Positions 33,750 to 41,596 of a DNA stretch of 64,000 bases are shown piece after piece. Where the stretch lies: positions 21,729-85,728 of the forward strand of contig JACRAZ010000029.1 of the NCBI GenBank assembly GCA_016213205.1, read 5' to 3'. Source of the stretch: Burkholderiales bacterium (GTDB taxonomy: Bacteria > Pseudomonadota > Gammaproteobacteria > Burkholderiales > Burkholderiaceae_C). The translations under genes and the position numbers were made by a program. How positions within the stretch are numbered: the first letter of the stretch is position 1; each line of letters starts with the position of its first letter. The notes under the pieces are model-generated. The model searched no databases. It saw only the letters and a program-made list of their open reading frames with translations, and had not been told where the DNA came from.

Positions 33750-34280
33750 ATGGCCACCAGCAGTCAGAAGTTCATCGCCCGCAACCGTGCGCCCCGGGTG
33801 CAGATCGAATACGACGTCGAGCTCTACGGCGCCGAGAAGAAGGTGCAGCTGCCCTTCGTGATGGGCGTGCTGTCCGACCTGTCGGGCAAGCCCACCGAGG
33901 CACTGCCGCCGGTGGCCGACCGCAAGTTCCTCGAGATCGACGTCGACAACTTCGACGCCCGCATGAAGTCGATGAGGCCGCGCGTGGCCTTCCAGGTGCC
34001 CAACTCGATGACGGGCGAAGGCAACATCGCGGTCGACATCACCTTCGACAGCATGGACGACTTCTCGCCCGCCGCAGTGGCCGCCAAGGTCGACGGCCTG
34101 AAGCAGCTGCTCGAGGCCCGCCAGCAGCTGGCCAATCTCGTGACCTACATGGATGGCAAGACCGGCGCCGAGGAACTGATCGCCAAGGTGATCAAGGACG
34201 AGGCCCTGCTGAAGTCGCTGGCCATGGCCAAGGCCGCGGCGCCTGCCGACAAGCCTGAAGAAGGCAAGCCCGCCGACTGA
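33750..34280 (+). CDS. tssB: T6SS contractile sheath small subunit TssB
   Basis: 176 aa. Typical N-terminus SSQKFIARNRAPRVQIEYDVELYGAEKKVQLPFVMGVLSDLSG and the family block RKFLEIDVDNFDARMKSMRPRVAFQVPN. It pairs with TssC to form the contractile sheath around the Hcp tube. It has a good AGAGGAG site upstream and is followed by tssC. Confidence 0.96.
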   Translation: MATSSQKFIARNRAPRVQIEYDVELYGAEKKVQLPFVMGVLSDLSGKPTEALPPVADRKFLEIDVDNFDARMKSMRPRVAFQVPNSMTGEGNIAVDITFDSMDDFSPAAVAAKVDGLKQLLEARQQLANLVTYMDGKTGAEELIAKVIKDEALLKSLAMAKAAAPADKPEEGKPAD

Positions 34281-34354
34281 CCGGCCTGCCGCCGACAGCC
34301 CCAAGAGCCATCCCCAGGCCTCACCGCCCTGATCGCACCCGGAGCCCCATCACC

Positions 34355-35851
34355 ATGGCCGAAGCATCCCAATCCCAAGCCAGCGCGCTGCAAGGCGTCA
34401 CCTTCGAAGGCGGCGAATTCGCCTCGCTGCTGAACAAGGAATTCAAGCCCAAGAGCGAAGAAGCGAAGTCTGCCGTCGAGCAGGCGGTGCTCACGCTGGC
34501 ACAGCAGGCGCTGGCGCAGACCAAGCTGATCGGCAGCGACGTGCTCGCCTCCATCGAATCGATGATTGCCGAGCTCGACAAGAAGCTGTCCGAGCAGGTC
34601 AACGCCATCCTGCACCACGCCGATTTCCAGAAGCTCGAGAGCGCCTGGCGCGGCCTTCACTACCTCGTCAACAACACCGAAACCGACGAGATGCTGAAGA
34701 TCCGCGTGATGAACATCTCGAAGAACGACGTGGCCAAGACGCTCAAGCGCTACAAGGGCACGGCCTGGGACCAGAGCCCGCTGTTCAAGAAGGTGTACGA
34801 GGAAGAGTACGGCCAGTTCGGCGGCGAGCCCTTCGGCTGCCTGGTGGGCGACTACTACTTCGACCAGAGCCCGCCCGACGTCGAGATGCTGACCGAGATG
34901 TCCAAGGTCTGCGCCGCCGCGCACGCCCCGTTCATCGCCGCGGCCAACCCGAACGTGATGCAGATGGGTTCGTGGCAGGAACTGGCCAACCCGCGTGACC
35001 TGACCAAGATCTTCTCCACGCCCGAGTACGCCGGCTGGCGCTCGCTGCGCGAATCGGATGATTCGCGCTACCTGGGCCTGGCGATGCCGCGCTTCCTGTC
35101 GCGCCTGCCCTACGGTGCCAAGACCAGCCCGGTCGAGGAATTCAACTTCGAGGAAGAAACCGGCGGCGGCGACCACAGCAAGTACACCTGGACCAACGCG
35201 GCCTACGCGATGGCCGTGAACATCAACCGCTCGTACAAGCTGTACGGCTGGGGCACCTGCATCCGCGGCATCGAATCCGGCGGCGCGGTGGAAGGCCTGC
35301 CCACGCACACCTTCCCCACCGACGACGGTGGCGTCGACATGAAGTGCCCGACCGAGATCGCGATCTCCGACCGGCGCGAGGCCGAACTGGCCAAGAACGG
35401 CTTCATGCCCCTGGTGCACCGCAAGAACAGCGACTTCGCGGCCTTCATCGGCGCACAGTCCCTGCAGAAGCCCCAGGAGTACGACGACCCCGACGCCACC
35501 GCCAACGCCAACCTGGCCGCCCGCCTGCCCTACCTGTTTGCCTGCTGCCGCTTCGCGCACTACCTGAAGTGCATCGTGCGCGACAAGGTCGGTTCGTTCA
35601 AGGAACGCTCCGACATGGAGAAGTGGCTCAACAACTGGATCATGAACTACGTCGACGGCGACCCGGCCAATTCCTCGCAGGCCACCAAGGCCCAGAAGCC
35701 CCTGGCCGCGGCCGAGGTCATCGTCGAGGAAGTGGCGGGCAACCCCGGCTACTACACCTCCAAGTTCTTCCTGCGGCCGCACTACCAGCTCGAAGGGCTG
35801 ACCGTGTCGCTGCGCCTTGTCTCGAAGCTGCCCTCACAGAAGCAGCCCTGA
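34355..35851 (+). CDS. tssC: T6SS contractile sheath large subunit TssC
   Basis: 498 aa. Characteristic blocks: LSEQVNAILHHADFQKLESAWRGLHYLVNNTETDEMLKIRV, FGCLVGDYYFDQSPPDVEML, FLSRLPYGAKTSPVEEFNFEEE and the C-terminal GYYTSKFFLRPHYQLEGLTVSLRLVSKLP. Full length for the family. TssB and TssC assemble into the sheath, recycled by ClpV. It is followed by a 110-bp gap with lower GC before hcp. Confidence 0.97.
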   Translation: MAEASQSQASALQGVTFEGGEFASLLNKEFKPKSEEAKSAVEQAVLTLAQQALAQTKLIGSDVLASIESMIAELDKKLSEQVNAILHHADFQKLESAWRGLHYLVNNTETDEMLKIRVMNISKNDVAKTLKRYKGTAWDQSPLFKKVYEEEYGQFGGEPFGCLVGDYYFDQSPPDVEMLTEMSKVCAAAHAPFIAAANPNVMQMGSWQELANPRDLTKIFSTPEYAGWRSLRESDDSRYLGLAMPRFLSRLPYGAKTSPVEEFNFEEETGGGDHSKYTWTNAAYAMAVNINRSYKLYGWGTCIRGIESGGAVEGLPTHTFPTDDGGVDMKCPTEIAISDRREAELAKNGFMPLVHRKNSDFAAFIGAQSLQKPQEYDDPDATANANLAARLPYLFACCRFAHYLKCIVRDKVGSFKERSDMEKWLNNWIMNYVDGDPANSSQATKAQKPLAAAEVIVEEVAGNPGYYTSKFFLRPHYQLEGLTVSLRLVSKLPSQKQP

Positions 35852-35961
35852 TAACCACGCTGTTGCATCGAAACCTGTTGCATCACCTGTCGTTGGATCT
35901 CCCCGTCCGAAACCAGCACGTCCCCACCCCCCAACCTGTCAATCCTTAGGAGTTACCTACC

Positions 35962-36444
35962 ATGAGCACCGATACCCATATCAAGTTCGACGGCGTCGAA
36001 GGCGAAGCCACCCACAAGGACCACAAGGGCGAAATCGAAGTCCTGTCCTGGAGCTGGAACGTCACCAACGCCAACCTCGGCGGCACCTCCGGCGGCGGCT
36101 CCGGCAAGGGCAAGGCCAACCCCGGCGACTTCGTGTTCACGCACACGTACGACAAGGCCTCGCCGGTGCTGGCCAAGTTCTCGGCCAACGGCAAGCACTT
36201 CAAGGACGTGATCCTGACCGCCCGCAAGTCCGGTGAAGGCCAGAAGGACTTCCTGAAGATCACGATGAAGGAAGTGTTCATCACCTCCTGCTCGCCCTCG
36301 GGCGGCCATGGTGGCGACATCGTCGAGAACGTGACGATGAGCTACAAGGACATCGAGTTCGCCTACAAGCCGCAAGACGACAAGGGCGGCCTCGGCGGCG
36401 AGGTGAAGTTCGGCTGGAACGTGGCCACCACCGAAACCCGCTGA
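35962..36444 (+). CDS. hcp: T6SS tube protein Hcp
   Basis: 160 aa. Begins DTHIKFDGVEGEATHKDHKGEIEVLSWSW; contains FTHTYDKASPVLAKFSANGKHFKDVILTARKSGEGQKDFLKITMKEVFITSCSPSG. Hcp forms hexameric rings that stack into the inner tube and is secreted. A very good ribosome site (TTAGGAGT, 7 nt from the ATG) agrees with high expression. A strong hairpin follows its stop. Confidence 0.96.
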   Translation: MSTDTHIKFDGVEGEATHKDHKGEIEVLSWSWNVTNANLGGTSGGGSGKGKANPGDFVFTHTYDKASPVLAKFSANGKHFKDVILTARKSGEGQKDFLKITMKEVFITSCSPSGGHGGDIVENVTMSYKDIEFAYKPQDDKGGLGGEVKFGWNVATTETR

Positions 36445-36460
36445 TCGCCGCAGGCGGGCC

Positions 36461-36509
36461 GGGGGTTCGCCGCGCGCGCACTGCCTGTGTGCAGTGGCGC
36501 GCGGCCCCC
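36461..36509 (+). other. strong hairpin between the two hcp genes
   Basis: The arms at 36470-36484 and 36491-36504 pair over 14 bp with one bulged base and a 6-base loop. An outer GGGGG/CCCCC pair (36461-36465 with 36505-36509) extends the stem. No T-tract follows. It lies 17 bp behind the first hcp stop, where it could protect the upstream hcp message from decay or partly end transcription. Confidence 0.6.
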
Positions 36510-36575
36510 TGCAGGCCTGGCCGGGCGCAGCACGCGCCCACTCCCCCATTCCATTGATCACCGGAGGGTGCTGCC

Positions 36576-37103
36576 ATGCCCGTCGTCATTCCTGAGTTGT
36601 CCGCCAACGCCGGCGGCGGCAGTTCGAGCGACATCTACCTCAGCGTGCAGACCAAGCGCGCTGGCAAGATCAAAGGCGAGTGCACGATCGCCGGCCACGA
36701 GGAGGACATTGCCATCATCAGCTGGCAATGGGGCCTGGCGGCCAGCTCCGCCATCGGCACCACGCAGGCCACCGGCCGGCGCTCCTACACCGCGCTCACC
36801 GTGGTGAAGTCGATCGACCAGTCCACCACCGCGCTGATGTCCGCGCTGGCCACCAACGACATGGTCAAGGAAGCCAAGCTGACGATGCGCAAGTCCGGCG
36901 GCGAGCAGGAAGACTACTTCCTGATCACGCTGAAGGACGCCCGCATCACCGGCGTGTCGCACGTGACCTCGGCCGACGGGCTGACCACCGAGACCGTGTC
37001 CATCATGTTCACCAAGGTCGAGGTCGAGTACCGGCCGCAGAAGACCAGCGGTGGCCGCGGCGGCAGCACCACCTTCACCGACGAACTCGTCCAGAACGCC
37101 TGA
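36576..37103 (+). CDS. second Hcp-family tube protein
   Basis: 175 aa. Pattern SSDIYLSVQTKRAGKIKGECTIAGHEEDIAIISWQWGL, then YTALTVVKSIDQSTTALMSALATNDMVKEAKLTMRKSGGEQEDYFLITLKDARITGVSH and SIMFTKVEVEYRPQKTSGGRGG. This matches the Hcp1 family but is clearly divergent from the neighbouring Hcp, so it is not a recent duplicate. It may form a mixed tube or carry a particular effector inside the ring. The GGAGGG site sits 8 nt before the ATG. Confidence 0.9.
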   Translation: MPVVIPELSANAGGGSSSDIYLSVQTKRAGKIKGECTIAGHEEDIAIISWQWGLAASSAIGTTQATGRRSYTALTVVKSIDQSTTALMSALATNDMVKEAKLTMRKSGGEQEDYFLITLKDARITGVSHVTSADGLTTETVSIMFTKVEVEYRPQKTSGGRGGSTTFTDELVQNA

Positions 37104-37122
37104 CCACGGCCCGAACCCACCC

Positions 37123-37962
37123 ATGCTCACCGCTCAGGAACTGCTCGCCAACGGCGACCCCAAGGCCGCGCTCGCGCAACTGCAGCAGCAGGTGCGCGCG
37201 AAGGCTGCCGACCCGAAGCTTCGCGTCTTCCTGTTCCAGCTGCTGTGCGTGCTGGGGCAATGGCAGCGCGCGCTCGACCAGTTGCAGGTCTGCGGCGAGC
37301 TCGACGCCGGCACGCTGGCCATGGTCAACACCTACCGCAGTGCGCTGCAGTGCGAGGCGGTGCGCGAGGCCGTGTTTGCCGGCACCACGCTGCCGCACGC
37401 CTTCGGCCAGCCGCAGGAGTGGGTGGCCTGGCTTGCGCAGGCGCTGCAGTCCGAAGCCCGGGGCGACCTGCCGCAGGCCGCCAAGCTGCGCGCGATGGCT
37501 TTCGAAGCCGCCCCCACCACCAGCGGCACGCTCGACGGCCAGGCCTTCGAGTGGATTGCCGATGCCGATTCACGCCTCGGGCCGGTGCTCGAGGTCATCA
37601 TCAACGGCCGCTACGGCTGGGTGCCCTTCGGCAACCTGGCCAAGGTGCAGATCGAGGCGCCCACCGACCTGCGCGACCTGGTCTGGGCGCCAGCGCTGAT
37701 CACCTTTTCCAACGGCGGCGAGTCGGTGGCGCTGATCCCCACGCGCTATGCCGGCACCGCGGCCGAGGCCGACGCCGCCCTGCTGATGTCGCGCAAGACC
37801 GAATGGCTGGAACTGGCCGAGGGCCAGTACCGCGGCCTGGGCCAGCGCATCATCGCCACCAGCGCGGCCGAACTCGGCCTGCTCGAGGTGCGCGAGATCA
37901 CGCTGGACAGCGACACCCCCGAGGCCGCCGCCGACACCCCCACCCCCGAAAGCGCCGGCTGA
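37123..37962 (+). CDS. tagJ: T6SS accessory protein TagJ/ImpE
   Basis: 279 aa from ATG 37123. N-terminal TPR-like helices (LTAQELLANGDPKAALAQLQQQVRAKAADPKLRVFLFQLLCVLGQWQRALDQL) and a C-terminal SET-like segment with GPVLEVIINGRYGWVPFGNLAKVQIEAPTDLRDLVWAPALITFSNGGESVALIPTRYAG. ImpE/TagJ binds TssB and helps ClpV handle the sheath. It precedes tssE, as in the ImpE-containing T6SS subtype. Confidence 0.92.
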   Translation: MLTAQELLANGDPKAALAQLQQQVRAKAADPKLRVFLFQLLCVLGQWQRALDQLQVCGELDAGTLAMVNTYRSALQCEAVREAVFAGTTLPHAFGQPQEWVAWLAQALQSEARGDLPQAAKLRAMAFEAAPTTSGTLDGQAFEWIADADSRLGPVLEVIINGRYGWVPFGNLAKVQIEAPTDLRDLVWAPALITFSNGGESVALIPTRYAGTAAEADAALLMSRKTEWLELAEGQYRGLGQRIIATSAAELGLLEVREITLDSDTPEAAADTPTPESAG

Positions 37963-37966
37963 GCCG

Positions 37967-38491
37967 ATGGCCACCGGTGAGCTGCGCGACCGCCTGCAGC
38001 CGGCCCTGCTGGACCGCCTGACCGACGACGCCCCCGGCCAGCGCGAGGAGCCGGTGGACCGGCGCATCATGTCCAAGACGCAGTTGCGGCAGGCCGTGCT
38101 GCGCGACCTGGGTTGGCTGTTCAACGCCACGCAGCCCCTGGGCGCCCATGCCGACATACCGCCGGCCCTGGCCGAGAGCGTGCTGAACTACGGGCTGCCG
38201 GCGCTGTCGGGCCAGCTCGTGTCGAAGGTGGACGTGAGCCAGCTCGAACGCACCATCCGCCAGGCCATCCTGCGCTTCGAGCCGCGCCTGCTGCCCGAGA
38301 CCTTGAAGGTCGTCGCGCTCGAGGCCACGCACGTGCTCGACACCCACAACATGATCGAGTTCGAGATCCGCGGCCACATGTGGGCGCAGCCGGTGCCGCT
38401 GGAAGTGCTGCTGCGCACCAAGCTCGACCTCGAGGCCGGCCAGGTGGAAGTGCGCGACGCGACCGGCGGCGCGCCGTCGAAGGTCTTCTGA
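37967..38491 (+). CDS. tssE: T6SS baseplate protein TssE (gp25-like)
   Basis: 174 aa. Contains LRDRLQPALLDRLTDD at the start, LRQAVLRDLGWLFNATQPL, and the gp25 core ESVLNYGLPALSGQLVSKVDVSQLERTIRQAILRFEPRLLPETLKV. It is the wedge protein that starts sheath polymerisation. Its ATG lies 4 bp after tagJ, and tssF begins directly after its stop. Confidence 0.95.
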   Translation: MATGELRDRLQPALLDRLTDDAPGQREEPVDRRIMSKTQLRQAVLRDLGWLFNATQPLGAHADIPPALAESVLNYGLPALSGQLVSKVDVSQLERTIRQAILRFEPRLLPETLKVVALEATHVLDTHNMIEFEIRGHMWAQPVPLEVLLRTKLDLEAGQVEVRDATGGAPSKVF

Positions 38492-38492
38492 C

Positions 38493-40379
38493 ATGGACCC
38501 CCGCCTCGTTCGCCTCTACCAGGACGAACTCACCCACCTGCGCGAGGTGGGCAGCGAGTTCGCCGCCGAGTTCCCGAAGATCGCCGCGCGCCTGGGCATG
38601 GAGGGCATGGAGGTCGCCGACCCCTATGTCGAACGCCTGCTCGAGGGTTTTGCCTTCCTCGCCGCGCGGGTGCAGCTGAAGCTCGAAGCCGAGCACCCGA
38701 AGCTGATCGCGCAGCTGCTCGAATCGATCTACCCGAACTTCCTGGCGCCGGTGCCCTCGATGATGGTGCTGCGCCTGGGCGCCGACCCGGCCGACCCCAA
38801 CCTGGCCAAGGGCTACACCGTTGCGCGCGGCAGCGCGGTGCAATCGCAGCAGGCCCGCGGGCAGGACACGTTCTGCGAGTTCCGCACCGCCATGGCGGTG
38901 ACGATGTGGCCGATCGAGCTCGTCTCGGTGCAGTACTTCACCCACGCTCCGGACCTGGGCCTGGCCCGGCTGCCGCAGGCCAAGCCGATGAAGGGCGGGC
39001 TGCGCCTGCGCCTGCGCGCGGGCGGCGGGCTGCAGTTCAACCAGCTGCCCATCGAGCGCCTGGGCCTGCACATCTGCGCGCCGGACGACGTGGCCTTCCG
39101 CCTGCACGAACTGGTGCTGGGCACCACGCTGGGCAGCCTGGTCGTGACCCCCGGTGCGGCCGGCGCGGCCGACATGGCACGCCAGTGGCGTGATGGCGCC
39201 AGCGTGCAGCCGGTGGGCTTCGAGGCCGAGGAGGCCTTGCTGCCCGAATCGCTGCGCGCGTTCTCCGGCCACCGGCTGCTGCAGGAAGTGTCGGCCATGC
39301 CGCAGCGGCTGCTGTTCTTCGACATCGCCGAGCTCGCGCCGCGGCTGGCCACCATCGCCGGTGACCAGGTGGAGCTGGTGCTGCTGTTTTCGCGCGGGGA
39401 TCCTGCACTCGAAACGCTGGTGGACGGCGGGAGCCTCGCGCTTTTCTGTACGCCCGCGATCAACCTCTTCTCGAAGCGGCTCGATCGCGTGCCCCTGGGC
39501 CCGGGCAACTGGGAATACCACCTGGTGCCCGACCGCACCCGGCCGATGGACCTGGAAGTGCACAGCGTGGACACCGTGGTCGGCCACGGCAGCGGGCGCG
39601 AGGCGCCACGCGAGTTCAAGCCGCTGTACACCTCGCACCACGAAGCGCCGGCCGAGGGCCACGGCTACTTCACGCTGCGGCGCGAGCCGCGCCTGCTGTC
39701 CGACCGCCAGCGCCTGCAGGGGCCCCGCTCGGCCTACATCGGCGAGGAGGTGTACCTCTCGCTGGTGGATGCCAACCACGGCGCCTACCGCGAGAACCTG
39801 CGCCAGCTCGCCGTGACGGCCTGGGTCACCAACCGCGACCTGCCCGCACTGCTGCCGCAGGCCGGCGCGGCCGGCGCCGGTGCCTGGAAGCTCGATTCCC
39901 CCGGGCCGGTGCACACGGTGGAGTGCGTGCGCGGCCCGACACGGCCGATCTCGCGCCGGCCCACCGGCGACATCGGCTGGCAGCTGGTGAGCCAGCTCAC
40001 CCAGAACCACCTCTCGCTCGAAGGCACGCCGGCGCAGGCCGCTGCGGCGCTGCGCGACACGCTGCGCCTGTACGGACCGCCGGCCGACCTGACCTGGAGC
40101 CACCATGTCGATGGCCTGTTGTCGCTGAAGGCCGAGCCCACCGTGCGGCGCCTGCCGTTCAAGGGGCCGCTCAGCTTCGGCAGCGGCATCGCGCTGGAGC
40201 TCGAGGTCAACGAACTCGCGTTCCAGGGCTCCAGCGCCTTCCTGCTGGCCAGCGTGCTCGAGCGCCTGTTCACGCGCCACGCGGCGATCAACAGCTTCAT
40301 CCAGCTCACGCTGCGCAGCCAGCAGCGCGGGCTGGTCAAGACCTGGGTGCCGCGCCTGGGCGAAAGGGCCACCTTGTGA
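38493..40379 (+). CDS. tssF: T6SS baseplate protein TssF (ImpG/VasA)
   Basis: 628 aa. N-terminus MDPRLVRLYQDELTHLREVGSEFAAEFPKIAARLGM, then VERLLEGFAFLAARVQLKLEAEHPKLIAQLLESIYPNFLAPVPSMMVLRL, and the C-terminal LASVLERLFTRHAAINSFIQLTLRSQQRG. It is full length. With TssG, TssE and TssK it forms the baseplate wedge. Its stop overlaps the GTG start of tssG. Confidence 0.96.
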   Translation: MDPRLVRLYQDELTHLREVGSEFAAEFPKIAARLGMEGMEVADPYVERLLEGFAFLAARVQLKLEAEHPKLIAQLLESIYPNFLAPVPSMMVLRLGADPADPNLAKGYTVARGSAVQSQQARGQDTFCEFRTAMAVTMWPIELVSVQYFTHAPDLGLARLPQAKPMKGGLRLRLRAGGGLQFNQLPIERLGLHICAPDDVAFRLHELVLGTTLGSLVVTPGAAGAADMARQWRDGASVQPVGFEAEEALLPESLRAFSGHRLLQEVSAMPQRLLFFDIAELAPRLATIAGDQVELVLLFSRGDPALETLVDGGSLALFCTPAINLFSKRLDRVPLGPGNWEYHLVPDRTRPMDLEVHSVDTVVGHGSGREAPREFKPLYTSHHEAPAEGHGYFTLRREPRLLSDRQRLQGPRSAYIGEEVYLSLVDANHGAYRENLRQLAVTAWVTNRDLPALLPQAGAAGAGAWKLDSPGPVHTVECVRGPTRPISRRPTGDIGWQLVSQLTQNHLSLEGTPAQAAAALRDTLRLYGPPADLTWSHHVDGLLSLKAEPTVRRLPFKGPLSFGSGIALELEVNELAFQGSSAFLLASVLERLFTRHAAINSFIQLTLRSQQRGLVKTWVPRLGERATL

Positions 40380-41596
40380 GCCCCCCCCTCACGCCGGGCA
40401 CGCCCACGGCCTTGGCTGGCGTGAACGGCCGCGCCACGGCCGGCACCGACGTGGGGCTGCTGCCGCTGCCCGCCCCGGCCGTGACGGCCGCTGCCGCGCA
40501 GGCAGCCGACGCCGCGAACCCCGAGCTGCAGCGCCTGCTGGACGACCTCGAGGCCCGTCCCTGGGACTTCGACTTCTATGCGCTGATGCGACGCATCGAC
40601 ACCCTGCGACCGCAGGCGCCGCCGCTGGGCACCGCGCTGCGCCCCTCGCAGGAGCTGCTGCGCCTGGGCCAGGTGCCGGAGCTGGACTTCGCCCCGGCGG
40701 CGCTGGCGCGTTTCGTGCGGCATGGCCGTGGCGCGCCGCGGCTGGGTGTTCGCTTCTTCGGCCTGCTCGGGCCGCACGGCCCGATGCCGCTGCACCTGAC
40801 CGAGTTCGTGCGCGAGCGGTCCCACCAACGCGGCGACCCCACCGCCGAGCGCTTCCTCGACATCTTCCACCACCGGCTGTTGAGCCTGTTCTACCGCGCG
40901 TGGGCGCAGGCCCAGCCGGTGGTGCTGCTTGACCGCACCCAGAACGACCGCTACGCCGCCTGGCTGGGTGCCTGCTTCGGCCACGGCCGGCGCCAGGCGG
41001 GCAGCGACTCGATCCCCGAGCACGCCAAGCTGTTCCATGCCGGGCTGATTGCCAGCCGCAGCCGCCACCCCGAGGCGCTGACCAAGGTGCTGCGCCAGTA
41101 CTTCCGCGTGCCAGTGGCGCTGGAGCAGCACGTGGGCCACTGGCTCACGCTCGACGTGGCCGACCGCTCGCGCCTGGGCTACGCCCGCAACCGCACCGAG
41201 CGTTCGCAGGTGCCGCATGCCGAGCTCGGCCGCAGCGCCAATGCCGGCCACAAGGTGTGGGACCGGCAGTACCGCTTCCGCGTGCGCCTGGGGCCGCTGA
41301 CACTGGCGCAGTACCAATCCTTCCTGCCCGGTGGCCGGGCCTGGCAGCCGCTGGGCGACTGGGTGCGCCTGCTCGCGGGCCTGGACCTGCGCTGGGATGC
41401 GCAGCTCGTGCTGCGGCGCGACCAGGTGCCCGAACCCCGGCTTGACCGGCGCATGCAGCTGGGCCTGACCAGCTGGCTCGGCCATGGTGGCCGCCGCAAC
41501 GGGCAGACCCGCCCCCCCACCGACCGTGACGAGCTGCGGCTGCGCCCCGGCTCGTCGTTCCTCCTTCGTCGTCGCCTCGGAGCCACCCATGGCTGA
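40376..41596 (+). CDS. tssG: T6SS baseplate protein TssG (ImpH/VasB)
   Basis: 406 aa from the GTG at 40376, which overlaps the TssF stop (GTGA). An N-terminal Ala/Pro/Gly-rich tail of about 45 residues precedes the conserved part: LLDDLEARPWDFDFYALMRRIDTLRP, PRLGVRFFGLLGPHGPMPLHLTEFVRERSHQRGDPTAERFLDIFHHRLLSLFYRAWAQAQP, and the end QLGLTSWLGHGG. Full length. It overlaps clpV by 8 bp. Confidence 0.95.
   Translation: MSPPLTPGTPTALAGVNGRATAGTDVGLLPLPAPAVTAAAAQAADAANPELQRLLDDLEARPWDFDFYALMRRIDTLRPQAPPLGTALRPSQELLRLGQVPELDFAPAALARFVRHGRGAPRLGVRFFGLLGPHGPMPLHLTEFVRERSHQRGDPTAERFLDIFHHRLLSLFYRAWAQAQPVVLLDRTQNDRYAAWLGACFGHGRRQAGSDSIPEHAKLFHAGLIASRSRHPEALTKVLRQYFRVPVALEQHVGHWLTLDVADRSRLGYARNRTERSQVPHAELGRSANAGHKVWDRQYRFRVRLGPLTLAQYQSFLPGGRAWQPLGDWVRLLAGLDLRWDAQLVLRRDQVPEPRLDRRMQLGLTSWLGHGGRRNGQTRPPTDRDELRLRPGSSFLLRRRLGATHG

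Noticed and set aside
41484..41588. upstream extension of ClpV
   Set aside because: The open frame extends 35 codons upstream, but the conserved Clp-N start fits the ATG at 41589 and the rest overlaps TssG.
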